This document shows positions 15,680 through 22,911 of a DNA stretch of 24,078 bases, piece after piece. The stretch comes from JBCBWG01 sp964579305 (GTDB lineage: Bacteria; Pseudomonadota; Alphaproteobacteria; Rhizobiales; Hyphomicrobiaceae). The stretch spans positions 1 to 24,078 of the forward strand of contig CAZOGY010000048.1 in assembly GCA_964579305.1 (NCBI GenBank). The letters are read 5' to 3'. Under the pieces are notes generated by a model. The model did no database searches and had not been told where the DNA came from. It was given only the letters and a program-made list of their open reading frames with translations. Both the position numbers and the translations under genes were made by a program. Position 1 is the first letter of the stretch; each line of letters opens with the position of its first letter.

Positions 15680-16834
15680 TCACGTACCCACATCCGTGTG
15701 TTTCACGGTCGCGGGTTGATCGGAGTTTGCGGCTCGCTGCGGCGGCGTCTCTGGCGGCGCATCAAAACCGATCGCATCAGACACAATATAAAGCGGGCGG
15801 GCTTTCACTTCCTCATAGACCCGTCCAAGGTATTCGCCGAGGACGCCAAGCGAAATAAGTTGAACACCAGAAAAGAACATGATCGAGATGACAAGCGTGG
15901 GAAAGCCCGGCAGTTCGTGACCAAAGATCAGCGTCTTCACCAAGACAATCATTGCATAGAAAAAAGCGACCATTGATATTGCGGCACCGAGCAGCGACCA
16001 GACGCGCAGTGGCAGCGTCGTAAACGACGTAATCCCGTCGATGGCAAACCGCGACAGTTTGCGAAAACTCCATTTTGACTGTCCGTGCGCGCGCTCTGCA
16101 ACCGTAAATGGCACGCCCACCGATTTAAAACCGATCCAAGAAAACAAACCTTTGTTGAAACGCGACGTCTCAGTAAGTTGATTCATGGCATCAACCGCTT
16201 TGCGGTCAAGCAACCGGAAATCACCAGCGCCCGCCGGGATATCGCTATCAACCAGCGCGTTATAAAGCCGGTAGAACGCGCGCGAGAAAAACGACCGAAT
16301 TGGCGAATCCGCGTCGCGATCGAGCCTTTGGCCATAAACGTTCTGATAGCCTTCCCGCCAGCGTGCCACGAACGCTTCAATCACCTCAGGCGGATGTTGC
16401 AGATCGCTGTCCATGATGATGACGGCATCACCACCAGCGTGGCGCAACCCAGCCGCAATCGCGATTTCCTTGCCGAAATTCCGGCTTAGCGACAGGACGC
16501 GCACGCGGGCATCCGCTTTGTGCAGCGCATGCAGCCGGGCAAACGAATGATCACGCGATCCATCGTCAACAAACAGCACATCCCAGGCCAGCCCAAGCTT
16601 GTCCAATTGCGGTCTCAGCCGCGCCATCAATGCGTCGACGCCGTCAGCCTCGTTAAAGACCGGGATGACAACCGAGATCGAACGGCCCTGCGCAGTACGC
16701 GGCGTCACGCCCTGTTTCGTTTGCTGATCGACGGCGTCCGCCGTGACGGTGTTTGAAGCATCATCACGGCCGTCGGCGGGCGCGCGCACGTCAGGGCTCG
16801 TCGCTGTCGCGCGTTCTGGAAAGATCGGGTCCAT
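15680..16834 (-). CDS. GT2 polyprenyl-phosphate glycosyltransferase (GtrB/ArnC-like)
   Basis: A 384-residue GT2. After a 50-residue polar leader come ISVVIPVFNEADGVDAL (53-69), the VDDGSRD motif (89-95), the SLSRNFGKE segment, and the metal-binding MDSDLQHPPE (141-150). Two transmembrane helices near 275-340 and the LGVLGEYLGRVYEEVK signature place it with GtrB, ArnC and dolichol-phosphate mannose synthases. It transfers a sugar from a nucleotide donor to undecaprenyl phosphate. ATG at 16834 has GGAGG 6 nt upstream, which decides against the frame start at 16855. It is first in a minus-strand run with the YdjC deacetylase, GtrA and HAD genes. The long N-terminal leader is unusual for the family. 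Confidence 0.88.
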   Translation of the reverse strand: MDPIFPERATATSPDVRAPADGRDDASNTVTADAVDQQTKQGVTPRTAQGRSISVVIPVFNEADGVDALMARLRPQLDKLGLAWDVLFVDDGSRDHSFARLHALHKADARVRVLSLSRNFGKEIAIAAGLRHAGGDAVIIMDSDLQHPPEVIEAFVARWREGYQNVYGQRLDRDADSPIRSFFSRAFYRLYNALVDSDIPAGAGDFRLLDRKAVDAMNQLTETSRFNKGLFSWIGFKSVGVPFTVAERAHGQSKWSFRKLSRFAIDGITSFTTLPLRVWSLLGAAISMVAFFYAMIVLVKTLIFGHELPGFPTLVISIMFFSGVQLISLGVLGEYLGRVYEEVKARPLYIVSDAIGFDAPPETPPQRAANSDQPATVKHTDVGT

Positions 16835-17095
16835 CGCCAACCTCCACGTCTGCATCTACCGGCGCCCGAAACAAACGCGGACAAGCCATCACCAGGAGCG
16901 GCCAGGCGCGGTCTACCCGTTCGGATGCCCGTTTCCTCGCATCAAGCCAAGCCATACCTGGCGGCATGGTTCCCGCGCGCCCCCCTGCAACGCGGCTTCA
17001 AACGGCAAGCATCGCAACGGCTCGACTTCGCAACAGGATCGCAACACACTGGCTGTTCCTAACGAAACGCTGCGCCGCAGAACCCACCGTCAACA
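16835..17095. other. Divergent intergenic region
   Basis: This 261-bp region contains the promoters for the minus-strand GT2 operon and the plus-strand ThDP enzyme. The only firm element is the ribosome site GGAGG (minus strand) ahead of 16834. No hairpin, tandem repeat or copy of the dispersed repeats was seen. Confidence 0.4.
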
Positions 17096-18760
17096 GTGAG
17101 AACGCCCGTGACCACCTCGCACCCCACCCAAACCCGCGGCGCCGACCTCGTTCTGCGCGCCTTATGCGACGCCGGCGTTGACACCGTTTTCACGTTGTCT
17201 GGCAATCACATCATGTCCCTGTTCGATGCCGCCGTTGACGGCCCGCGCCTTATTCATACGCGCCACGAGGCCGCCGCCGTTCACATGGCCGATGCGTACG
17301 GCCGCCTGAACGCAAAACCTGGCATTGCCATGGCGACGGGGGGACCGGGCCATGCCAATGCCGTGCCTGCGCTCTATTCGGCGCTGGCCGCAGACAGCCC
17401 CGTCGTCCTGCTGTCGGGGCACGCACCGACCGACCAGATTGGACTTGGCGCTTTCCAGGAGCTGCGCCAGGCGGACCTCGCCGCGCCGGTCACGAAAGCA
17501 TCGACCACGGTGACCCGCGCAGAAGATCTCTATGCCGCAATCCGCACCGCGCTCGATACGGCGATGGCCGGTAGGCCGGGCCCGGTCCACGTCAGCTTGC
17601 CCAGTGATCTGATCGACGCCCCTGTTGCCTTTGAATTCAACGGGGCCGCTGCTGGACAGGCAGAACCACTGCGCGATCGCGAAGCGACTGGCACCGTGGC
17701 ACATGAGGCTTTCGCGGCCTTGCAAGCCGCGCTGGAGCAGTCAGAACGCCCACTCCTCGTCGGCGGGCCCGTGATGTCGCGCGATCCACTGCGAAAGCAA
17801 TTTTTGAAAACGGCCGCAGACCTGGGCCTCCCAGCCGTCGTGATGGAAAGCCCGCGCGGCCTGAACGATCCAAGCCTCGGCGCATTTGCAGAAATCTTGC
17901 CGGAAGCGGACCTGATCATCCTGGCCGCCAAGCCGCTCGATTTCACTTTAAAATTCGCTCGACCACCTGCGGTAAACGCAGCGTGCCGGATCATAACCTT
18001 GGAGCCGGACGCCCCGTTGCGTGCGCGCGTACTGGAGCGCGGTCCAGGTGCGGCTGCATTTGCGATGCAACCTGCTGAAGGGCTTGAACTTCTGGCCGCC
18101 CTGCCAGCCGATGCCCAAAAATTTGCAGGCTGGCGCGCGCGCGTTGACGACGCCGTCAGCTATCGCCCCGCCGATTGGAACGGCCCCATCGCCAGCCCAA
18201 CCGGCACCGTTCATCCGCTTGCCCTGTGCCGTGCTCTCGACAACGCAGTCCGCACCCATCCGCAAGCCACACTGATCTGCGATGGTGGTGAGATTGGACA
18301 ATGGGCCCAAACCGTGCCCCATCCGCGTCGCCTGACGAACAGCGTATCCGGCGCCATTGGCGCGTCACTGCCCTATGCGATCGGCGCGGCCTTGGTTGAT
18401 TCCGCCCATCCCATTATCGCTGTGATGGGGGATGGAACGGTTGGTTTCCATCTAGCGGAATTCGACACGGCGGTGCGTTACGACCTGCCGATTGTCGTGA
18501 TTGTTGGCAACGATGCCTGCTGGAACGCGGAAAAACAGATTCAGTTGCGCGACTATGGCCCCGACCGCGCCCATGGCTGCGATCTTCTGCCAACGCGCTA
18601 TGATGAAGTGTGTGCCGCGATGGGCGGCAAGGGCATTCTTGTCACCGAGGCCGCTGATCTGGACGCCGCCATCGCAGACGCAATCGCCAGTCGCCGTCCC
18701 ACCTGCATCAACGTGATGCTTGATGGACAGGCCGCGCCGGTCCTGCGCCGCGGCAATTGA
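17096..18760 (+). CDS. Thiamine-diphosphate enzyme, acetolactate synthase-like
   Basis: A 554-residue ThDP-dependent enzyme with three domains: pyrimidine-binding (about 14-180), central (200-340) and PP-binding (375-535). The catalytic glutamate is E58 in RHEAAAVHMADAYGR. The ThDP/metal motif is GDGTVGF (445-451) followed 24 residues later by N472 (GNDACWN). It is in the IlvB/oxalyl-CoA decarboxylase/benzoylformate decarboxylase superfamily. There is no regulatory ilvN subunit next to it and the QxxRW-type valine-sensing context is absent, so a catabolic or specialised decarboxylase or lyase is likely. The start is GTG at 17096, with another GTG at 17108; neither has a strong ribosome site. 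Its 3' end overlaps the convergent flavoprotein gene by 53 bp. Confidence 0.85.
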   Translation: MRTPVTTSHPTQTRGADLVLRALCDAGVDTVFTLSGNHIMSLFDAAVDGPRLIHTRHEAAAVHMADAYGRLNAKPGIAMATGGPGHANAVPALYSALAADSPVVLLSGHAPTDQIGLGAFQELRQADLAAPVTKASTTVTRAEDLYAAIRTALDTAMAGRPGPVHVSLPSDLIDAPVAFEFNGAAAGQAEPLRDREATGTVAHEAFAALQAALEQSERPLLVGGPVMSRDPLRKQFLKTAADLGLPAVVMESPRGLNDPSLGAFAEILPEADLIILAAKPLDFTLKFARPPAVNAACRIITLEPDAPLRARVLERGPGAAAFAMQPAEGLELLAALPADAQKFAGWRARVDDAVSYRPADWNGPIASPTGTVHPLALCRALDNAVRTHPQATLICDGGEIGQWAQTVPHPRRLTNSVSGAIGASLPYAIGAALVDSAHPIIAVMGDGTVGFHLAEFDTAVRYDLPIVVIVGNDACWNAEKQIQLRDYGPDRAHGCDLLPTRYDEVCAAMGGKGILVTEAADLDAAIADAIASRRPTCINVMLDGQAAPVLRRGN

Positions 18761-20000
18761 ACCAGTCGTCCACCCCAAGTGCAGCTGCCCGGCCAGTGGC
18801 AAAACACGCTTGAAGTAGATAGCCGCCGGTCGGCGCGTCCCAATCGAGCATTTCGCCTGCGGCAAAAACACCTGGACGTGTCCGCACCATAAAGCGCTGA
18901 TCGAGCGCGCAAACCGCCAAGCCGCCAACCGATGAGATTGCCCGTTCCAAACCGTCGAGGCCGCGCCCGCTGACGGGCACAGCCTTGATACATCGTGCAA
19001 GGTCACTGGCATCGCTTGGCAGGCCAGCGCCGGTTGCGCCCTCGCGCAATAGGGCGATCTGGACTGGATGCAGGCCGGCGGCCTTGCGCAAAAACGTGGC
19101 CGTCGATTGCTTGGCCCGCGGCTTTGACAACCGCTGAGTGAGCGCGTCCACGCTGAGATCTGGCCGCAAATCAACCCACAAAGAAACGGGCGACCCGCTC
19201 GCAAGCTTGTCTCGGAACACCGGGGCCAGAGCATATATCGGACCACCTTCAAGCCCGCGTCGCGTGATCACGACATCACCGCGATGAACCTGGCCGTCAC
19301 AACCAACCGCGATCCGTTTCAAAGGTGAGCCAGCAAACCGCGTCAGCAATGCCGGTGACCAATCGATCAACACCCCGCAATTAGACGGCTGAAACGGAAG
19401 GATGGTGACGTCATCCCCGCCAAACAATTGGGTCCAGCAACCATCCGAGCCCAGCCGCGGCCAGCTTGCACCACCCGCCGCCAGGATCACCGCATCGAAG
19501 CGCTCGACGCAAGGTTCCGCGGCTGGCGCATCGCCGCGCGAAACCACCCTGAATTGAACCGCGATAGGCGATAAGTCGTCTTGGCTGTTGGCGGACAAAC
19601 CCATCACGCGATGTCGGGTGCGCACGACAACATCCATTGCACGGAGGCGTTCCAGCCAGGCGCGCAGCAACGGCGACGCTTTGAGCGCGTTTGGAAATAC
19701 GCGGCCGCTGCTGCCAACAAACGTGGCAATGCCAAGCCCATGACACCAATCGATCAGCGCGTCTGGGGTGTAGGCCTGCACCGCCTTCGCGATCGGATCA
19801 GACGAGGCGCCATACCGGGCCAGAAACGTGCCCAGGTCCGCCGTGTTGGTGAGGTTGAGGCCGCCACGCCCCGCCATCAGAAACTTGCGGGCGACACTTG
19901 GCATCTGTTCGAAAACAACAACGCTGTGTCCGCGGGCTGCCAGAGTTTCGGCTGCCATCAGACCGGCTGGACCGGCTCCAACAATTGCGACGCAAGCCAT
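18708..20000 (-). CDS. TIGR03862/HI0933-like FAD-dependent oxidoreductase
   Basis: A 430-residue flavoprotein. The FAD dinucleotide motif is CVAIVGAGPAGLMAAE (3-18). The family-specific KFLMAGRGGLNLTNT follows, then VILAAGGASWPRLGSDG, and near the end a second FAD contact, GVFAAGEMLDWDAPTGGYLLQ (split here: GVFAAGEMLD, then WDAPTGGYLL). This architecture matches the HI0933/TIGR03862 group, whose substrates are mostly unknown. ATG at 20000 is preferred to TTG at 20015. The last 17 codons (18708-18760) run antisense into the end of the ThDP gene and extend past the normal family C-terminus, suggesting the original stop was lost. Confidence 0.87.
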   Translation of the reverse strand: MACVAIVGAGPAGLMAAETLAARGHSVVVFEQMPSVARKFLMAGRGGLNLTNTADLGTFLARYGASSDPIAKAVQAYTPDALIDWCHGLGIATFVGSSGRVFPNALKASPLLRAWLERLRAMDVVVRTRHRVMGLSANSQDDLSPIAVQFRVVSRGDAPAAEPCVERFDAVILAAGGASWPRLGSDGCWTQLFGGDDVTILPFQPSNCGVLIDWSPALLTRFAGSPLKRIAVGCDGQVHRGDVVITRRGLEGGPIYALAPVFRDKLASGSPVSLWVDLRPDLSVDALTQRLSKPRAKQSTATFLRKAAGLHPVQIALLREGATGAGLPSDASDLARCIKAVPVSGRGLDGLERAISSVGGLAVCALDQRFMVRTRPGVFAAGEMLDWDAPTGGYLLQACFATGRAAALGVDDWFNCRGAGPARPVHQASR

Positions 20001-20026
20001 GGGTGTCCGTATCAATGGGCGGACCG

Positions 20027-20046
20027 TCCACGCCTCAAGGCGTGGA
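20027..20046 (-). other. Perfect hairpin with the stop codon in its loop
   Basis: TCCACGCC (20027-20034) and GGCGTGGA (20039-20046) form an 8-bp stem with a 4-nt loop. The stop of the small membrane protein gene (20035-20037, minus strand) is in the loop. No U-run follows. It lies 26 bp upstream of the flavoprotein start and could tune readthrough between the two genes. Confidence 0.55.
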
Positions 20047-20163
20047 TGACATCTGCAGGACCAGCGTCAACATCAGCACCAAAATCGCGATCACGACCAC
20101 GACGGTGACGAACAGCGACACGCCTGACGTACGATCGGGTGGGTCTTCATCGGAATTAAACAC
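20035..20163 (-). CDS. Small single-pass membrane protein
   Basis: A 42-residue protein starting from GTG at 20163, with GGAGAAGG just upstream on the minus strand, a strong ribosome site. It has an acidic N-terminus (MFNSDEDPPDRTSG), then one strongly hydrophobic helix about residues 15-36 (SLFVTVVVVIAILVLMLTLV), and a short polar end. The longer frame to 20265 would read through the gloA terminator hairpins and has no ribosome site. It lies 108 bp after gloA and 34 bp before the flavoprotein. The function is unknown. Small hydrophobic proteins like this often attach to respiratory or transport complexes, but nothing here says which. Confidence 0.6.
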   Translation of the reverse strand: MFNSDEDPPDRTSGVSLFVTVVVVIAILVLMLTLVLQMSSTP

Positions 20164-20178
20164 AGGCCTTCTCCACGC

Positions 20179-20205
20179 AAGAAACCGGTGGCCTGAGGCC
20201 ACCGG
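20179..20205 (-). terminator. Likely intrinsic terminator after gloA
   Basis: CCGGTGGCC and GGCCACCGG form a 9-bp perfect stem with a 3-nt loop (20185-20205). On the minus strand it is followed by TTTCTT. It sits between the gloA stop (20272) and the small membrane gene. The T-run is short, so it may be leaky, allowing the downstream gene to be expressed at a lower level. Confidence 0.65.
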
Positions 20206-20223
20206 CTGCAACATGTCCTGCGA

Positions 20224-20251
20224 CCGTGCACTTGCAAAGGCAAGCGCACGG
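20224..20251 (-). other. Second hairpin downstream of gloA
   Basis: A 12-bp stem (20224-20235 with 20240-20251) and a 4-nt loop. All pairs form on the minus-strand transcript with one G-U wobble. It has no T-tract and precedes the terminator hairpin by about 18 bp. It may protect the gloA transcript 3' end. Confidence 0.6.
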
Positions 20252-20271
20252 CCGTCTCGTTTCACTGCGCG

Positions 20272-20712
20272 TTACCACGTGCCGGTGTTGTCCATCGAGG
20301 CCCACGGCTCGGCTTTGGCTTTGCTTTCGCCTTTCTGTAGCAGCTCAATGGAGATGCCGTCTGGCGATTTGATAAAAGCCATCCGGCCATCGCGCGGTGG
20401 CCGATTGATCGTGACGCCGTTGTCCATCAGACGCTGGCACGTTGCGTAGATATCGTCGACCTCGAACGCCAGGTGCCCGAAGTTGCGGCCTCCGCTATAG
20501 TCTTCCGGGTCCCAATTGAAGGTCAGCTCCAGAAGCGGGGCGCGCTTTTCGATGCCCGACGTCTTGTCCTCAGGGGCTGCAAGAAAGATCAGCGTGAAAC
20601 GGCCAGCTTCGTTGTCGACCCTGCGGACTTCTTCCATGCCGAGTTTGTCGCGGTAAAACGCCAGGCTCTCGTCGACATCCTTGATGCGGACCATCGTGTG
20701 CAAGTAACGCAT
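20272..20712 (-). CDS. gloA: Lactoylglutathione lyase (glyoxalase I)
   Basis: A 146-residue glyoxalase I, which converts the methylglyoxal-glutathione hemithioacetal to S-lactoylglutathione. The metal ligands are H5 (MRYLHTMVRI), E62 (LLELTFNW), H80 (NFGHLAFEV) and E123 (ISIELLQ), spaced as in the E. coli enzyme. The chosen start is ATG at 20712 because MRYLHTMVRI is the family N-terminus and GAGG lies 5 nt upstream; the frame extends to 20811 without support. The C-terminal tail (about 128-146) is longer than in E. coli. Downstream are two hairpins, the second terminator-like, then the small membrane gene. Confidence 0.95.
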   Translation of the reverse strand: MRYLHTMVRIKDVDESLAFYRDKLGMEEVRRVDNEAGRFTLIFLAAPEDKTSGIEKRAPLLELTFNWDPEDYSGGRNFGHLAFEVDDIYATCQRLMDNGVTINRPPRDGRMAFIKSPDGISIELLQKGESKAKAEPWASMDNTGTW

Positions 20713-21181
20713 GTGTGCCTCGTCCATTGTCGGGGCTGGGCCCCGTGTTGGCGCCCCACCAACGAGGGGGGCCGATGATGTGGTTTTGCGATCGGCGGGC
20801 GCGATTGCCAAATGACCCTACCGCGGCCGCGCGATTGCGCCAGTGATGCCGCGCTTGCAGGTCGTGCTCAAGCGCCGCGCCGCCATCTGCACAACGCACA
20901 CGCAAACCCGTCCGATCCCGCAGCCAAAGTGACCGCGCAAGCTTGGCGCATGCCGGTCAACCTTCGCGTTGACCGGACGAGCGGCGCGGAGCCGTCCGGC
21001 CGGCACTGCGATTCCGACAAATTGCTGGACGCTTGAGCTATGCGGCCGTTTCATAGGCATGTCCACATTTTCGCCCTGAATCAATCAACTCCCTTTTATT
21101 GCGACATTCTTTTGCGGCGCACTTGGGGTGGGCTGCCTTGCGAATCGAATTTCAAGCCAAAAACGCATCGGGGCGTGGCAA

Positions 21182-21205
21182 TTAACTGTGGATTACTGTG
21201 GATAA
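21182..21205. promoter_or_regulatory. Two DnaA-box-like sites overlapping a CtrA-like site
   Basis: TGTGGATTA (21187-21195) and TGTGGATAA (21197-21205) repeat at a 10-bp period. The second is the exact reverse complement of the DnaA box TTATCCACA; the first differs at one base. Overlapping them is TTAA-N7-TTAC (21182-21196), close to the alphaproteobacterial CtrA site TTAA-N7-TTAA. It is about 390 bp upstream of the cold-shock gene. It may be a cell-cycle-controlled promoter or part of a DnaA-binding locus. Confidence 0.5.
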
Positions 21206-21269
21206 TTTTGTTTGCCAACAAATAAAGCCATGGCAGATCAGTGGTTTAATTTCTGCGGCGTTCTTGTTG

Positions 21270-21281
21270 GCAACCGGTTGC
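21270..21281. promoter_or_regulatory. 12-bp perfect palindrome
   Basis: GCAACCGGTTGC reads the same on both strands. It lies between the DnaA-like boxes and the leader hairpin of the cold-shock gene. It could be a dimeric repressor operator; no regulator is identified. Confidence 0.4.
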
Positions 21282-21330
21282 TTTGCGCAATCCGACCTTT
21301 TTGTTGTCGTAAAGCCACATACATTTTCCG

Positions 21331-21372
21331 CGAACCAGCTTAGCAGTTTGCCAACCGCGAGGAGCTGGTTCG
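21331..21372 (+). promoter_or_regulatory. Leader hairpin upstream of cold-shock gene
   Basis: CGAACCAGCT (21331-21340) and AGCTGGTTCG (21363-21372) form a perfect 10-bp stem around a 22-nt loop, about 225 bp before the cold-shock start. Cold-shock genes commonly have long structured 5' leaders, so this may be part of one. Whether it is transcribed is not known. Confidence 0.45.
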
Positions 21373-21596
21373 GCAGCGATCCTGGAACTCAGGATGGTGT
21401 TGCACGCCGATAGTGAGGGCGTCGGCGTAACTGGTGTGACACGTGAGATTATGAGGTGTTCGGCCCGCTTATCGGCCACTGTGTGTGGTTTTGCGGCTGT
21501 CCCACTGCATCTGCGTGCACCCCTGCGGTTTGTTTGCGTGCCGGTCGATTGGCGGCGGGTGCGCGGTATCCAACGTATGCAGCGGGGGTATACAGT

Positions 21597-22247
21597 ATGG
21601 GTGATTCAAAAACGCCGGAGACCGGCGGAGAGTTCTCTGCATCGCAGCAGGCTGCGGACCAAACGGCCGCAAACAACGTTGCTGGCGAGTTGACGCCGGA
21701 ACAGCACGAAAGCCTCCTTGATGCCGCGGGCCTGGAAGTCTTCGAAATTGCGGGCACAATCAAGTGGTTCGATGCCAGCAAGGGTTATGGCTTCATCGTT
21801 CCGGACAACGGTCTGGGTGATGTGTTGCTTCACGTCACGTGTTTGCGAGCCGGCGGTTATCAAACCGCATACGAGGGTGCGCGCATCCACTGCCAGGTTC
21901 TGCGCCGGCCAAAGGGCATGCAGGCCTTCCGGATTCTGAGTATCGACGAAAGCACTGGCGTTCATCCTTCGCAGCTCCCACAACGCACACATGTGGTGGT
22001 CGAACCTGAAAGTGATTGGGAACGGGCCATGGTTAAGTGGTTTAACCGTGTCCGGGGGTTCGGTTTCCTGACAAGAGGTCAGGGTACGGAGGATATATTT
22101 GTCCACATGGAAACTTTGCGCCGGTTCGGCTTTACCGAGCTACGTCCCGGCCAGATCGTCCAGGTCCGATGGGGCTTTGGAAGCAAAGGCTGCATGGCTG
22201 CCGAGTTACGTCCTGACGGGGCAAGCGGTTTGCCGTCCCAGCACTGA
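21597..22247 (+). CDS. Double cold-shock-domain protein
   Basis: A 216-residue protein with two cold-shock domains that bind single-stranded nucleic acid. After a 50-residue acidic leader, CSD1 (about 51-115) has RNP1-like KGYGFIVP (62-69) and RNP2-like DVLLHV (75-80). CSD2 (143-206) has RGFGFLTR (153-160) and DIFVHMET (166-173). Two-CSD proteins of about this size are typical of Alphaproteobacteria (CspC/CspD-like, often stationary-phase induced). ATG at 21597 is preceded by a G-rich GCGGGGG tract; the frame continues upstream to 21456 without family similarity. The RNA-chaperone role is from family knowledge. The DUF192 gene follows 16 bp later. Confidence 0.9.
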   Translation: MGDSKTPETGGEFSASQQAADQTAANNVAGELTPEQHESLLDAAGLEVFEIAGTIKWFDASKGYGFIVPDNGLGDVLLHVTCLRAGGYQTAYEGARIHCQVLRRPKGMQAFRILSIDESTGVHPSQLPQRTHVVVEPESDWERAMVKWFNRVRGFGFLTRGQGTEDIFVHMETLRRFGFTELRPGQIVQVRWGFGSKGCMAAELRPDGASGLPSQH

Positions 22248-22257
22248 TCACACACTT

Positions 22258-22279
22258 GCCCGCGTGACACAGCGCGGGC
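22258..22279 (+). promoter_or_regulatory. Hairpin over the DUF192 start codon
   Basis: GCCCGCG (22258-22264) pairs with CGCGGGC (22273-22279) around an 8-nt loop. The first G of the GTG start codon (22264) closes the stem and the rest is in the loop. No U-run follows, so it is not a terminator. It could limit initiation unless translation from the cold-shock gene opens it. Confidence 0.45.
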
Positions 22280-22815
22280 GCCCAATCCGGCCATTGCAAG
22301 CAGGGCGTCAGTTCGCCCTGCTTTTTGCGCTTGTCTTAGGCATATGCTGCGCCGCCGGCCTTGTGCAACCAGCGACCGCCAAAATGCCCACAGAGACGCT
22401 TACGCTTCAAACCGACAAAGGTCGTTTCACGTTGCGCATCGAGGTGGCCAAGACTGAGGCCCAAAAGGGTCTCGGCTTGATGTTCCGCCGCGAAGTGCCG
22501 CGTGACACCGGCATGTTGTTTCCCTACGCCCGGGCGCGCGAAATCACGATGTGGATGCGCAACACGTATGTGTCGCTGGACATGGTGTTCATCAACGCCG
22601 ACGGCACCGTGCACCGCATCGCGTATGGCACGGAACCGATGTCGGAGGCCGTTGTCGCTTCCAACGGGGATGTTGTCGCCGTCCTCGAGATCGCTGCGGG
22701 CGAAGCCAATCGATATGGGATCAAGCCGGGCGATCAGGTGTGGGCAGATTCGCTGGGCCGCAGTGCGCCGCCAAGCCAGCGTGCGACCAAGGAATGCGGC
22801 ACGCAGCCGTGCTGA
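22264..22815 (+). CDS. Exported DUF192 domain protein
   Basis: A 183-residue protein starting from GTG at 22264, the only start that keeps the signal peptide. The N-terminus is basic, followed by the hydrophobic core FALLFALVLGICCAAGLV (17-34) and a likely cut near PATA-K. The mature part is the DUF192 fold with GLMFRREVPRDTGMLF, EITMWMRNTYVSLDMVFI and VLEIAAGEANRYGIKPGD. DUF192 proteins are small periplasmic proteins of unknown function. No Shine-Dalgarno is evident, so it may rely on coupling to the cold-shock gene 16 bp upstream. Both domain and signal peptide are clear; function is not. Confidence 0.88.
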   Translation: MTQRGRPIRPLQAGRQFALLFALVLGICCAAGLVQPATAKMPTETLTLQTDKGRFTLRIEVAKTEAQKGLGLMFRREVPRDTGMLFPYARAREITMWMRNTYVSLDMVFINADGTVHRIAYGTEPMSEAVVASNGDVVAVLEIAAGEANRYGIKPGDQVWADSLGRSAPPSQRATKECGTQPC

Positions 22816-22873
22816 TGTCACCGCGGGACCGTCCGCGTGGCAATTTCGTTGGTGTGAATCCGTCGCGTGGATC

Positions 22874-22903
22874 TTGACCCGGCGCGGCGGATCGCGCACA
22901 TAC
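22874..22903 (+). promoter_or_regulatory. Probable promoter for tRNA-Pro
   Basis: TTGACC (22874-22879) is a good -35 for alphaproteobacterial housekeeping sigma. ACATAC (22898-22903) at 18-bp spacing is a weak -10. Transcription would begin close to the tRNA 5' end at 22912. Confidence 0.45.
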
Positions 22904-22911
22904 CGCCCACT

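Larger units (their letters stand above)
20713..21596. other. Long divergent intergenic region
   Basis: This 884-bp gap between gloA (minus) and the cold-shock gene (plus) has no convincing gene. Its middle (about 21040-21420) is visibly more AT-rich than the coding DNA. It holds DnaA-box-like repeats (21187-21205), a 12-bp palindrome (21270-21281) and a 10-bp inverted repeat (21331-21372). A short GTG frame at 21198-21413 begins inside the repeat and is not accepted. Confidence 0.6.

Noticed and set aside
14514..15719. 401-residue plus-strand frame opposite the YdjC and GT2 genes
   Set aside because: It is antisense to genes with conserved catalytic motifs and shows no domain.
20164..20265. 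Longer form of the small membrane protein (76 residues)
   Set aside because: It would translate through both hairpins after gloA; the GTG at 20163 has the only good ribosome site.
21198..21413. 71-residue frame with a lipoprotein-like N-terminus
   Set aside because: Its GTG start lies inside the DnaA-box-like repeat, there is no ribosome site, the lipobox is imperfect and the rest has no recognisable fold.
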